A stretch of 57,036 nt of DNA, taken from Xanthomonas cassavae CFBP 4642. GTDB taxonomy: Bacteria > Pseudomonadota > Gammaproteobacteria > Xanthomonadales > Xanthomonadaceae. Shown here in pieces: positions 27,775 through 39,685 of the stretch. The translations under genes were made by a program, and so were the position numbers. Where the stretch lies: the NCBI RefSeq assembly GCF_000454545.1, contig NZ_CM002139.1, positions 4,490,777 to 4,547,812 on the forward strand, given 5' to 3'. The stretch's first letter is position 1. Every line of letters begins with the position of its first letter. The notes under the pieces were generated by a model. It saw nothing but the letters and a program-made list of their open reading frames with translations, ran no database searches and had not been told where the DNA came from.

Positions 27775-27865
27775 AACGTGTGGGAAACGGCCGATCTGCT
27801 TCCCTCGACCGGCCAATTAGGCCACGCTACCCGCCCCCCGGGCTCCGCCCCAAGAAGTTGCCACC

Positions 27866-30358
<2,493 letters not shown>

Positions 30359-30366
30359 GCCACGCC

Positions 30367-30930
30367 ATGGATCACGCACTCAGCCTGGATGGCGCTGTCG
30401 CCGCCCTGCGCCAGGGTGGCGTGATCGCCTACCCCACCGAGGCAGTGTGGGGCTTGGGCTGCGACCCGGCCCGGGAAGCGGCCGTGTTGCGGCTGCTGGA
30501 GATCAAGCGGCGGCCGGTGGACAAGGGTGTGATCGTGGTGGCCTCCGATGTGGCGCTGCTGCGCGATTGGGTCGACCTGGACGTGCTGGAATCGGCCCGC
30601 AGACAGGCCGTGCTGGCCAGCTGGCCCGGCCCGAACACCTGGATCCTGCCGATCACCGACCGCGCGCCGCGCTGGGTCACCGGCACGCATGACGGGTTGG
30701 CGGTACGCATCAGCGCCCATCCGCTCGTGGCGGCGCTGTGCACGGCCTGGGGTGCGCCGCTGGTGTCCACCAGCGCCAACCTGGCCGGGCAGCCGCCGGC
30801 GCGCTGCCGCGAGGCGCTGGACCCGGTCCTGCTGGCCAGCATCGACGGCGTGCTGGCCGGCGACGTCGGCGGCCACGCCCAGCCCACCACCATCCGCGAT
30901 GCGCGTACCGGTCAGATCTTGCGCGACTGA
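30367..30930 (+). CDS. tsaC: Threonylcarbamoyl-AMP synthase TsaC/YrdC
   Basis: 187 aa. It makes threonylcarbamoyl-AMP for the tRNA modification t6A at position 37. The YrdC-fold shows GGVIAYPTEAVWGLGCDP, KRRPVDKGVIVVA and the closing STSANLAGQPPA block. Length matches short TsaC rather than the longer Sua5. It begins 8 bp after topA, so the two form an operon. Confidence 0.95.
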   Translation: MDHALSLDGAVAALRQGGVIAYPTEAVWGLGCDPAREAAVLRLLEIKRRPVDKGVIVVASDVALLRDWVDLDVLESARRQAVLASWPGPNTWILPITDRAPRWVTGTHDGLAVRISAHPLVAALCTAWGAPLVSTSANLAGQPPARCREALDPVLLASIDGVLAGDVGGHAQPTTIRDARTGQILRD

Positions 30931-31406
30931 GGCCGCGCCGGCCAAGCCGACGCGACAAATCACGTTGCAGTGTCTGGATGACGATGGGCACGCGCTGCCA
31001 GGACCAATCGCCTCTGGCACGGCCTGGCGGGCAAGACAACGCATGAAGTGCCCCCCTCTCTCGCAGACTCAACGGTAGCCGCCTCCCGTCAGCGTTGCAG
31101 GCAGTCCTGTCAACGCGCCCGATCCGTCTGGCCGATCACCGCTAGCGCGGCCAGCTGGTATCCACGCCATCTCCCCCACAGGCAGTGAGTGCAGCCGGTC
31201 TCGGTGGCGCATTTTTACGTCCGCGTTCTGTGGCGACCAGTCATGCAACTGTCGCGCCAAGTTCCAGGTTCTGTCCAGGTGTTCAAGCCAGGCCACCACA
31301 CGCTGAAGCGGCACCGCCCCGCAGCACACGACCGGCATCCGCAGTGCGCCCTGGCAGCCAGTCACCCCACTTTGCGGCGCGGCGGCCGAGCGCGCACACT
31401 CCAGCC
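30931..31406. other. 476-bp spacer without a clear gene
   Basis: Possible reading frames occur on both strands (e.g. 31069-31365 minus) but none has family features, a good start or neighbour coupling. It likely holds the promoter of the secreted protein at 31407. Confidence 0.5.
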
Positions 31407-32183
31407 ATGCGCACTTTCCCGACTCTGTTGTTGCTGGCCTGTGCGCTGCCCGCCTCGGCAGCGAACACGGCCACCAAGCCCGACCCGAACGTGCGGGTCT
31501 ACCGCTGCGTCAGCAGCACCGGCACGGTTGCGCTGCAGGACGCGCCGTGCAGCAGCGGTCGCCAGCAGGTGCTGGACATGCAGCGCCCGCAGGATCCGCC
31601 AGCGCGTCCGCAGCGCCTGGATGCACCGGCACCGGCTGCCGCGCCGCCGGCGCACGAGGTCCGCATCGTCACCGTGCAGCCTCCGCAGCCGATGTACGAG
31701 TGCACCACCGAAGACGGCAACCGCTATACCAGCGACAGCCCGGAAGGACATCCGCGCTGGGTGCCGACCTGGGGCCCGGCCTATGTGGGCAATGCCATCG
31801 CTCCGCCTCCGCCACCTGCCGGCACCCTGCGCCCACCGCTGCCGGTCAGCCCGCGCCCCGCGATCGCGGTGCAGGGTGGCTCCTCCGGACGGGGCGGCAG
31901 CATCCGCGGCAGCGCCAGCTTCGGCACCGACGCCTACCAGGGTCGCTATCAAGGCAACTATCAGGGCGGTTACGGCGGCACGGTGATCGTGCCCTACGGC
32001 AATGTGCAGATCCGCGACGAATGCCATGCGCTGCCCGAGCAGGAAGTGTGCGCGCGCCTGGCCGACCGGCGCTGGGAGCTGATCCGTCGCTACAACAGCG
32101 CCCTGCAGAGCGAACGGGTGGACCTCAGCCGCGAACAGCGCGGCATCGAAGCGCGCCAGCAACGCGATTGCGGCGGCGTATGA
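31407..32183 (+). CDS. Secreted Cys-containing protein, DUF4124-like N-terminus
   Basis: 258 aa. Residues 1-18 are a signal peptide (RTFPTLLLLACALPASAA). The next part, VYRCVSSTGTVALQDAPC, matches the DUF4124-type pattern (YxCxxxxGxxxxxDxPC). A linker rich in Pro, Ala and Gly carries YQGRYQGNYQGGYGG, and the end holds another Cys pair (RDECHALPEQEVCARL). Periplasmic, function unknown. It overlaps the next gene by 4 bp. Confidence 0.75.
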   Translation: MRTFPTLLLLACALPASAANTATKPDPNVRVYRCVSSTGTVALQDAPCSSGRQQVLDMQRPQDPPARPQRLDAPAPAAAPPAHEVRIVTVQPPQPMYECTTEDGNRYTSDSPEGHPRWVPTWGPAYVGNAIAPPPPPAGTLRPPLPVSPRPAIAVQGGSSGRGGSIRGSASFGTDAYQGRYQGNYQGGYGGTVIVPYGNVQIRDECHALPEQEVCARLADRRWELIRRYNSALQSERVDLSREQRGIEARQQRDCGGV

Positions 32184-32824
32184 GCCGCATGCGCCTGATC
32201 GCCTTGGTGATGATGGGCTGGGTCTCGGGTAGCAATGCCCAGGAAGTGGCCATCTATCGCTGCACCGATCCCAGCGGCGCGCTCACGGTGCAGAACATGC
32301 CGTGCCCGAAGGGCATGCAGCAACAGAAGAAGTTGATGACCGCACCGGCCTCGGTGCCATTTGTGCCTGGCACGCCCCCTGCGCCAGCGCCCGTGCGCAC
32401 GGCACCGGTTGCGCCAGCGCCGCCTGCCCCGGTGCCTGCCGCTGCGCCCGTGGCAGCGCCGGCCCTACTGACATCGACCTCCACCCTGCCCCCACCACCG
32501 CTGTTCGAGTGCACCGCGCACGACAACGGCCGCTACTTCACCGAAGACCGCGAACCGGCCACGCGCTGCCTGCCGATGCAGACGACCAACCTGGGCGGCG
32601 GCCCGGCCACCGGTGGCGGCAGCGCCTGCGAAGTGGTCACCGACCGTTGCGCACCGGTGCCGGACCAGAGCCTGTGCGAGGCCTGGCGCAAACGCGCCGA
32701 GCAGGCCGAATCAACCTGGCGTTTCTCCGATGAAGCGCAATCGGCCGAACGCAAACAGCGCTACGACCAGATGCGGCGTGTGCTGGAGGAAAGCCGCTGC
32801 GCCAATCCCGCTGCCACACCGTAA
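32180..32824 (+). CDS. Secreted Cys-containing protein, paralogue of upstream gene
   Basis: 214 aa with signal peptide (MRLIALVMMGWVSGSNAQ). Same plan as its neighbour: IYRCTDPSGALTVQNMPC, Ala/Pro linker, then CTAHDNGRYFTEDREPATRC, a Cys-rich segment (CEVVTDRCAPVPDQSLCEAW) and a helical end. The two genes overlap by 4 bp (ATGA), and the similarity suggests an old tandem duplication. Function unknown; both are probably periplasmic. Confidence 0.75.
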   Translation: MSRMRLIALVMMGWVSGSNAQEVAIYRCTDPSGALTVQNMPCPKGMQQQKKLMTAPASVPFVPGTPPAPAPVRTAPVAPAPPAPVPAAAPVAAPALLTSTSTLPPPPLFECTAHDNGRYFTEDREPATRCLPMQTTNLGGGPATGGGSACEVVTDRCAPVPDQSLCEAWRKRAEQAESTWRFSDEAQSAERKQRYDQMRRVLEESRCANPAATP

Positions 32825-32934
32825 ACGCGTGGCCTGATCACCGGCTGCAAGGCGTTACGCAAGCAGCACTACAACGCTGCGCCCTTGCCCGGCAGTCCGA
32901 TGACCGGCGACGTCGTCCTGCCGTGGCGTCGTGC

Positions 32935-33711
32935 TCAGAACCCGTAACGCAGGAAGCCGCCATCGACCGCGATGCATTCGCCGGTGATGTAGCTGGCAGC
33001 CGGCAAGCACAGAAAACCGACCGCGGCGGCAACCTCTTCGGGTTCGCCAATGCGGCGCATCGGGGTGCGCTCGATCACCTGCTCGTAGTAGTCCGGATCC
33101 GACAACGGCCCGGAGGTACGCCGCGTGCGGATGTACCACGGCGCCACCGCATTGACGCGAATGCCGTCTTCGGCCCACTCCACCGCCAGGTTGCGCGTCA
33201 TCTGCTGCAGCGCGGCCTTGGTCATGCCGTAGGGCGCGCCGCTGCGCACATGCGTGATGCCCGAGACGCTGCCGACATTGACGATGGCCGAGGCCGCGTG
33301 CCGGGTCAGCAGCGGGTGCGCGTAACGCGACAGTTCGAACGCGGAAAACACGTTGGTTTCGAAGATGCCGCGCCATTGGTCTTCGGTGTAGTCGATCGCG
33401 GCGCGGGTAATGTTGCCGCCGGCATTGTTGATCAACAGGTGCAGGCCGTCGGCATGGTCTTCCACCCAGTCCAGGATCGCGCGGCGCTCCTCGTCGTCGG
33501 AGACATCGGCGGCCAGGCCGTGCAGTTCGCGCTCCGGGAACTCTTCGGCCAGCTCGTCGCGCGCCTGCGCCAATGCATCGGCATCGCGCGCCACCAGCAG
33601 CAGATCCGCACCGAAGCCGAGCAGTTCGCGGGCAATGGCCAGACCAATACCGGCGCTGGCGCCGGTGATGAGCGCGGTCTGTCCGTCCAGCCGCCAGCGG
33701 TGCGTTGTCAC
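32935..33711 (-). CDS. Short-chain dehydrogenase/reductase (tropinone-reductase-like)
   Basis: 258 aa, classical SDR. The NAD(P)-binding [20 protein letters not shown], the catalytic Ser-Tyr-Lys ([16 protein letters not shown]) and [10 protein letters not shown] near the end are all present. The SGxGxG region plus ADLLLVARD favours NADPH. Substrate unknown. Start at 33711 with a short leader. It stands alone on the minus strand. Confidence 0.9.
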   Translation of the reverse strand: MTTHRWRLDGQTALITGASAGIGLAIARELLGFGADLLLVARDADALAQARDELAEEFPERELHGLAADVSDDEERRAILDWVEDHADGLHLLINNAGGNITRAAIDYTEDQWRGIFETNVFSAFELSRYAHPLLTRHAASAIVNVGSVSGITHVRSGAPYGMTKAALQQMTRNLAVEWAEDGIRVNAVAPWYIRTRRTSGPLSDPDYYEQVIERTPMRRIGEPEEVAAAVGFLCLPAASYITGECIAVDGGFLRYGF

Positions 33712-33817
33712 GTGCGTGATCCTCTTTCAAGACGCGGGAAACAGCCGCTGCAGCGCAGTTGACGCGGCGCGACGGCAGCGGCGTTAGGATACCGCCACAC
33801 CGAGCGAGGTCACGACG

Positions 33818-34033
33818 ATGAAACTGCACTGGATGCTTGCCGCCGTTCTGGCGTTGCCGGTTGCGGCCTGCCAGCGCCCGCAACCGGCGCCCACCGATCA
33901 AAAGCCCGATCCGCAGGCAACTGCCTTGCGCGACCACATCCAGGCGCCGCTGAACCAGGCGCACGCCGTGCAGGCCGCCAGCGACCAGGCGGCCGAAGAT
34001 CAGCGCAAGGCCATCGATGCCGCCACGCAGTAA
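33818..34033 (+). CDS. Small lipoprotein
   Basis: 71 aa. A signal peptide with lipobox LPVAAC (Cys at residue 18) is followed by a polar, Ala/Gln-rich helix. It should be anchored by lipid in the inner or outer membrane. No functional motif seen. It lies in the gap between the SDR and sppA. Confidence 0.7.
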   Translation: MKLHWMLAAVLALPVAACQRPQPAPTDQKPDPQATALRDHIQAPLNQAHAVQAASDQAAEDQRKAIDAATQ

Positions 34034-34118
34034 GCGGCGCGGCGCCGACTAGCCGCACCCAACACGGCGGCACCGCTGTCAGTCGGCACCCGGCAGGGAC
34101 GCGCCGTCGCCTCATGCC

Positions 34119-34150
34119 GCAAAACCACAACGCCGGCACATGGCCGGCGT
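34119..34150 (-). terminator. sppA terminator
   Basis: On the minus strand ACGCCGGC/GCCGGCGT form an 8-bp stem with a 5-nt loop, followed by TTGTGGTTTT. It lies 33 bp after the sppA stop. Confidence 0.65.
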
Positions 34151-34182
34151 CGTCGCTGCAGTACATCGACACACCTGCCGGG

Positions 34183-36084
34183 TCAGAACCCGCAGAAGCA
34201 GTACGCCAGCGCCTTCACCGGCGTGCCGCCGGCCTTGCCGTCATGCACGGCGTCTTCGACGAAGCGCAACTGCGTGTCCACTTCCGGCAGCGAGCGCGCC
34301 AGCACTGCGCGGGCCACGCCCGAATCGCCCAGCATCCAGGCGCCCATGCGGCTGCCGGCAAAGCCGCTCATGAACTGCGAGAACGGGGTGGCCGGCTTTT
34401 CCACATAGCGGACGCGGAACTTGCCGCGGCCCAGCTTGGCGCGGTCGGCCGCGTCGGCCACCGCTTCCTGCATGCCGCCGAAGGCATCCACCAGACCGTG
34501 CTGCCTGGCCTGCGCACCGCTCCACACCCGACCACGCGCCACCTTGTCGATCGCCTCCACCGACTGGTGCCGCGCCTGCGCCACCTTGCCGGTGAAATCG
34601 GCATAGCCCTTGTTGATCACCGACTGGATCACCTGGCCGGCGACCGGATCCAGCGGGCGAGTGATATCGAAGGCGCCGGCAAAGCGCGTGGTGCCCACGC
34701 CGTCGGTATGCACGCCGATCTTGTCCAGCGCGCGGGTCAGGTTGGGCACCATGCCGAAGATGCCGATCGAACCGCTGATCGTGGACGGGTCGGCGTAGAT
34801 GCGATCAGCATTCATGCTGATCCAGTACCCGCCCGAGGCGGCCAGGTCGCCCATCGATACCACCACCGGCTTGCCGGCCTGCTTGAGCGCGACCACTTCT
34901 CGCCGGATCAGTTCCGAGGCGAACACTTCGCCGCCGGGCGAATCCACCCGCAGCACCACCGCCTTGACCTGCTCGTCGTCGCGCGCCTGACGCAGCAGCG
35001 CGGCAGTGGACTCGCCACCGATGCGGCCGGCCGGCTGCTCGCCACCGCTGATCTCGCCGGCTGCCACGATCACGGCCACCTGCGGGCGGCTGTCCATCGG
35101 CGAGCGCTGCGCCTGCAACTGGCTCAGGTAATCGTTGAAGCCGATATTGCGGAAGCCACTGTCGGCATCGCTGTCGGCGACGCCGCGCTTGGTCAGCAGC
35201 GCATCGACTTCTTCGCGGGTCTTGAGCCCGTCCACCAGCTTCTGCTGCAGCGCGAACTTGGCCAGGTCGCCGCCGGCGGCCACCACGCCTTCGGGCAAGG
35301 TATCGATGCCGGCGGTCAGCTGCGCAGGCGTGAGCTTGCGCGCGGTGCCCACGTCGGCCAGGTAGCGCTGCCACACGTCGTTCATCCAGAACAGGTCCGC
35401 TTCCTTGGCGTCGGCCGAGGCCGCGTCGAGGATGTACGGCTCGGCGGCGGACTTGTACTCGCCGACGCGGAACAGGTGCACGTCCACGCCGAGCTTGTCC
35501 TGCAGGCCTTCGCGGAAGTACTGGCGATAACGGCCAAGCCCTTCCAGCAGCACGCTGCCCATCGGATCCAGGTACACCTCGTTGGCCTGCGCGGCGAGCA
35601 GGTACTGACCCTGGCTCATGCTCTCGCTGAAGGCCACGATCTGCTTGCCGGACGCGCGCAGCTTCTGCAGCGCAGCGGCCACCTCGCGCTGCGAGGCGAA
35701 GCCGGACGGCTGCAGCTTGTCCAGGTTCAACACCACCCGCTCGATCTTGCGGTCCTTGCCGGCGGCTTCGATCACCCGCACCAGGTCGCGCAGCTGCACT
35801 TCTTCGGCGCTCTTGTCGCCCACCGCCTTGGCCAGCGACCGGCTCACCGGGTCGGCGCTGAATTGCTCCACCAGCGTGCCTTCGGGATTGATCACCAGCG
35901 TGGTGCGCTCGGCCAGCGGCTTGGTGCCGTCGCCGCGCGCCATCGCCACCACCAACACCAGCAGCAACAGGAACAGAACACCGAAGAACACCAGGTTGAA
36001 GATCAGGCGCCGGGTGAAATTCATCACATCCCACAGGCCGACGAAGAAGCTGGCGATGGGACTGCGACGCACGGGGTGATTCAT
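34183..36084 (-). CDS. sppA: Signal peptide peptidase SppA
   Basis: 633 aa, long two-domain SppA (67K type). A membrane segment at about residues 28-50 (LVFFGVLFLLLLVLVVAMA) anchors it with the active part in the periplasm. The dyad is visible as Lys211 (GEYKSAAEP) and Ser417 (GDLAASGGYWIS), matching the E. coli Lys209/Ser409 positions. It digests cleaved signal peptides. Start at 36084 with a short basic leader. Divergence from neighbours is clear; a terminator follows. Confidence 0.95.
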   Translation of the reverse strand: MNHPVRRSPIASFFVGLWDVMNFTRRLIFNLVFFGVLFLLLLVLVVAMARGDGTKPLAERTTLVINPEGTLVEQFSADPVSRSLAKAVGDKSAEEVQLRDLVRVIEAAGKDRKIERVVLNLDKLQPSGFASQREVAAALQKLRASGKQIVAFSESMSQGQYLLAAQANEVYLDPMGSVLLEGLGRYRQYFREGLQDKLGVDVHLFRVGEYKSAAEPYILDAASADAKEADLFWMNDVWQRYLADVGTARKLTPAQLTAGIDTLPEGVVAAGGDLAKFALQQKLVDGLKTREEVDALLTKRGVADSDADSGFRNIGFNDYLSQLQAQRSPMDSRPQVAVIVAAGEISGGEQPAGRIGGESTAALLRQARDDEQVKAVVLRVDSPGGEVFASELIRREVVALKQAGKPVVVSMGDLAASGGYWISMNADRIYADPSTISGSIGIFGMVPNLTRALDKIGVHTDGVGTTRFAGAFDITRPLDPVAGQVIQSVINKGYADFTGKVAQARHQSVEAIDKVARGRVWSGAQARQHGLVDAFGGMQEAVADAADRAKLGRGKFRVRYVEKPATPFSQFMSGFAGSRMGAWMLGDSGVARAVLARSLPEVDTQLRFVEDAVHDGKAGGTPVKALAYCFCGF

Positions 36085-36168
36085 GGAAAACTCCGTCGAA
36101 AAGACGTTGCGGACAGATCGTGGCGCCCAGCATACCGGCTGCGCCGTGCATGCGGCATGCGCTGAAAG

Positions 36169-37545
36169 TCAGGGTGCCGCAGTGGCGGTCAGCCGCCGGC
36201 TGGTCTGACGGAAGCGCAATCCCATCAGGACCGACGCCACGGTCAGGCCCAGGATCAGGCCAACCCACATGCCTTGCGGCCCCCAACCAAGCCCCAGTCC
36301 GAGCCCGGCGCCGATCGGCATGCCCACGCCCCAATACGAGACCATGGCCAGAAACATCGGCACACACGTGTCCTTGAGCCCGCGCAGCGCGCCGGCCGAC
36401 AACACCTGGATGCCATCGGGAAACTGGAAGGTGGCGGCAAACAGCAGCAGCAGCGAGGCCAGCGCGGCCACCGCCGCATCGTCGGTATACACGCTCACGA
36501 TGACGTCGTGCCCCAGCAACAGCGCGCTGGCCGACAGCGCCTGGGTGCCCAGCACGATGGCGTAACCGGCCCAGGTGGCGCGACGCATCGCCAGCGGGTC
36601 GCCGCGGCCGACCGCGTGGCCCACGCGCACGGTGGTGGCCTCGGCCACGCCCATCGGGATCATGAAGCACAGCTGCGCGACGTTGACGGCGATCTGGTGC
36701 GCGGCCGCCTCGGTCGCGCCCAGCCGGCCGATCAGCAGCGCGGTGACGATGAACAACCCACCTTCCATCAACACGGTGATGCCGATCGGAAGGCCCGTGC
36801 GCAGCAGATCGCCGATCGCCCGCCAGCGCGGCCCTTCCAGGTGAGTGAACAACTCCAGATGCGCAAACCGCCGCGCGCGCCACAGGTACAGCGCAAACAC
36901 GCTGGCCTGCACCCACATGGTGATCGCCGACGCCATGCCCAGCCCCTGCGCGCCATGTTCGGCAAACCCGAATCGGCCGTAGGTCAGCGCATAGCCCAGT
37001 GGCGCCAGCACCAGCAGCCCGCCGAAGCCCAGCAGCATGGTCGGCAACGTCCAGTGCATGCCCTCGCTGAGATAGCGCATGCAGAAGTAGAACGTCAGCG
37101 CGGGCACGCCCCAGCGCACCGCATGCAGGAAGTCGGTGGCGCCGGGCACGATGTCCGGCGCAATGCCGAAGGTCGGCAGCAGTGGCGGCACCACGCTCAG
37201 GAACGCGAACATCAGCGCGCTCAGCCCCAGCGACAACCACAGGGCCTGACGGAACAGCGGCCCGATCTCGCGCTCGCGCCCGGCGCCGAGCAGTTGCGAC
37301 ACCGAGGCGGTCAACGAAATCAGGGTGCCGATCGGCACCAGCATCGGCAACCACAGCAGCGAGGTGCCGATGGTCACCGCCGCCAGCGTGGCAGTGCCGT
37401 GGTGGCCGGCGATGACGTTATCGACGAAGCCGATCAAGCCGGTGGAGACGTGACCGAGTACCAGCGGCAGGGCCAGCAGGCCGGTGGTGCGCACTTCCGA
37501 GACGACGCCTGGCGTCGTGGACGCGGGTGTAGCAGAGACAGACAT
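36169..37545 (-). CDS. MATE-family multidrug/sodium antiporter (NorM-like)
   Basis: 458 aa with about 12 membrane spans in two six-span halves. Typical starts of each half are seen: LALPLVLGHVSTGLIGFVDN and LRTGLPIGITVLMEGGLFIV. It would export cationic drugs or metabolites by Na+ or H+ antiport. Single gene, no regulator alongside. The upstream space to the divergent DUF3667 gene is 254 bp. Confidence 0.92.
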   Translation of the reverse strand: MSVSATPASTTPGVVSEVRTTGLLALPLVLGHVSTGLIGFVDNVIAGHHGTATLAAVTIGTSLLWLPMLVPIGTLISLTASVSQLLGAGREREIGPLFRQALWLSLGLSALMFAFLSVVPPLLPTFGIAPDIVPGATDFLHAVRWGVPALTFYFCMRYLSEGMHWTLPTMLLGFGGLLVLAPLGYALTYGRFGFAEHGAQGLGMASAITMWVQASVFALYLWRARRFAHLELFTHLEGPRWRAIGDLLRTGLPIGITVLMEGGLFIVTALLIGRLGATEAAAHQIAVNVAQLCFMIPMGVAEATTVRVGHAVGRGDPLAMRRATWAGYAIVLGTQALSASALLLGHDVIVSVYTDDAAVAALASLLLLFAATFQFPDGIQVLSAGALRGLKDTCVPMFLAMVSYWGVGMPIGAGLGLGLGWGPQGMWVGLILGLTVASVLMGLRFRQTSRRLTATAAP

Positions 37546-37799
37546 GACACACCGATCGCCGCGCGGACTGCGGCCGTGCCGGGAGGCGCTGGCACCGGGT
37601 CGCGCGGGGCCGCCATTTTACCCGCACTTCTCGACAGGGGGCTGGCACCCGGCAGCGCACGGCGATTGCGGTGGCCACACACCGTCATCGCCAATGGTGT
37701 GGGCCCGCGCCGCACGATACGCTGCATGGCCTGCCAGGCACGGCCGTGAGGCGGCTCGGCCCGGCACGCAGCGTCCCTCACCGCCAACCGGATCCGGCC

Positions 37800-38963
37800 A
37801 TGTTCCTGCACCCGCCCACCGCGCATCCTTCGGACTGCGAGAACTGCGCCACTGCCCTGCAGGGCGCGTTCTGCCACGCCTGCGGCCAGAGCGCGCACAA
37901 CCCGGTGCGCAGCGTTGCGCATGCGGTGGAAGAGGTCTTCGAATCGTTCTGGCACCTGGATGGACGAATCCTCCGCACCTTGCGCGACCTGCTGGTGCCC
38001 GGCCGCGTGGCGCAGCGGTTCCTGGGCGGCCATCGCGTGCGCTACGTCGCGCCGATGCGGCTGTTCCTGGTGCTGAACCTGCTGACATTCTTCATCGCCC
38101 GGCTGGCGGTGCATGCGTCAGACGACGCGCACGCGGTCACCGGGGCCGACGTCACCCAGACGTCGGTACCCAAGGACTTTGCGCATGCACGCACACCGGC
38201 ACAGGTGGAAGCGGTTCGCGCGCAGTTGGTCGGCGCGCTGCTGCAGACCCGCAAGGTGGTTCCGGCGGGCATTGCCCGCGACGGCGTGGATGCCGGCATC
38301 GCCCGCGCCGAGAACGAAGCGCGTGAACGGCTGGCGCAACTGCATCAGGGCGCGCGCCTGGAAAGTGCCGCGCCGGCGGTGGATGCACCCGACAACGCCA
38401 CGTTCTTTTCGGTGGCCGGCAAGCCCTGGGATCCGGTCAGCAATCCGCTGACATGGGCGCCGCTGCCGGCGTTCGCCAACCGCTGGCTCAACGTGCAGCT
38501 CCGCCATATCCGCGACAGCCTGCCGCGCCTGCGCAGCAACCCGCAACTGCTCTACAACGCCTTCTTCGCCGCGGTGCCGTCCACGTTGCTGGTGCTGGTA
38601 CCGCTGTTTGCGTTGCTGTTGCGCGTGTTCTACCTGCGCAGCGGCCGGGTGTATCTGGAACATCTGGTGGTCGCGCTCTACAGCCACGCGTTCCTGTGCC
38701 TGAATCTGCTGGCCATGCTGCTGTTGTCGCTGCTGGCCGAGGCGCTGGTGCAGATCGCCAGCCCGATCGCCTGGAGCATCGGGCTGGTCCAGTTCGGGCT
38801 GACGCTGTGGATGCCGCTGTACCTGCTGTGGATGCAGCGGCGTGTGTATGGGCAGGGCTGGCCGCTGACGGTGCTGAAGTACGTTGGCCTGGGCGGCATC
38901 TATCTGGTCGTCGTCACCGTGGCCGCTGCGCTGCTGATGGTGGCCAGCCTGGCGCGTCTTTAA
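37800..38963 (+). CDS. DUF3667 membrane protein with zinc-ribbon N-terminus
   Basis: 387 aa. Residues 13-31 hold CENC...CHAC, a small zinc-ribbon. A conserved block VFHLDG-like (FESFWHLDGRILRTLRDLL) and the RYVAPMRLFLVLNLLTFF span identify DUF3667. Four or five membrane segments lie at about residues 85-105 and 260-385, separated by a charged periplasmic or cytoplasmic region. Function unknown. Start at ATG 37800. Confidence 0.82.
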   Translation: MFLHPPTAHPSDCENCATALQGAFCHACGQSAHNPVRSVAHAVEEVFESFWHLDGRILRTLRDLLVPGRVAQRFLGGHRVRYVAPMRLFLVLNLLTFFIARLAVHASDDAHAVTGADVTQTSVPKDFAHARTPAQVEAVRAQLVGALLQTRKVVPAGIARDGVDAGIARAENEARERLAQLHQGARLESAAPAVDAPDNATFFSVAGKPWDPVSNPLTWAPLPAFANRWLNVQLRHIRDSLPRLRSNPQLLYNAFFAAVPSTLLVLVPLFALLLRVFYLRSGRVYLEHLVVALYSHAFLCLNLLAMLLLSLLAEALVQIASPIAWSIGLVQFGLTLWMPLYLLWMQRRVYGQGWPLTVLKYVGLGGIYLVVVTVAAALLMVASLARL

Positions 38964-39100
38964 TCAGGCCTTGCAGATTCAAGCAGGCATGGAGCACCGC
39001 TTCAGCGCTGGCTGCGATCAGGCTTGCGTTGCGGCGGTGTGCGCAGTTGCCATCGAAGGTGCGGCGTGTCAGCGCTTACCCACCGCCGCGGCGCGGGCCA

Positions 39101-39685
39101 TCAACGCGCCAGCTGACGGCTCAACCAGCTGCCGCGCGTGGCCGGCGCCTGCGCCAGCAGTGCCTCACGCAGACCATCGCGCTCCTGTGGCGGCGTGCGT
39201 TGCGCCAGGACCGCCAGCTGCGCCAGCTGGCCGGCATCCAGGCTACGCAGCACGGCCAACACCTGCTCGCGCTGCGCCACCGGCACATAGCCAACCAGCG
39301 GCTGCAGCTGCGGATAGAAGTTGCCCAGCTGCGAGCCCAGGCGCCAACCGTCCCGGTGCAGGCGATCCAGTGCGGTGAACTGGGTGCGCAGGGCGCGCTG
39401 CTGGTCCTCGGGCAGCCCCTGCAGGCGCTCGCGAGCCTGGCGCAGCACCACCCGGTCGGTGGCGGTCAGGTCCTTCCAGGCGGCGTAGCGGGCGCGCAGG
39501 TCGGCCTGCTGCACGGGCGTCAGTGCGGCCCAGCGCGCGCGTTGCTGCGCGGCGCTGGGCGCGGCCGACGACGTCGCAGCGGACGCCGTGGCGCCACCTT
39601 CATCCAGCGCGGCCGGCAGGGCCTGCGCACCGGCGCTGCCGATGACGGCGCACAGCAATAGTGCTGCCCAGTTAGTTTTCGTCAT
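39101..39685 (-). CDS. DUF3106-like secreted protein
   Basis: 194 aa. A signal peptide (TNWAALLLCAVIGSAGAQA) precedes a helical domain with the DUF3106 pattern WAALTPVQQADLRARYAAW...PEDQQRALRTQF. It is likely periplasmic, function unknown. Its start lies 14 bp inside the end of the upstream membrane-protein gene, so the two are coupled. Confidence 0.75.
   Translation of the reverse strand: MTKTNWAALLLCAVIGSAGAQALPAALDEGGATASAATSSAAPSAAQQRARWAALTPVQQADLRARYAAWKDLTATDRVVLRQARERLQGLPEDQQRALRTQFTALDRLHRDGWRLGSQLGNFYPQLQPLVGYVPVAQREQVLAVLRSLDAGQLAQLAVLAQRTPPQERDGLREALLAQAPATRGSWLSRQLAR

Noticed and set aside
31069..31365. 98-aa minus-strand ORF in the tsaC downstream spacer
   Set aside because: No conserved pattern, no ribosome-binding site and no coupling to neighbours.
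34114..36165. 683-aa plus-strand ORF opposite sppA
   Set aside because: Antisense shadow of sppA; the sppA frame has both catalytic residues.
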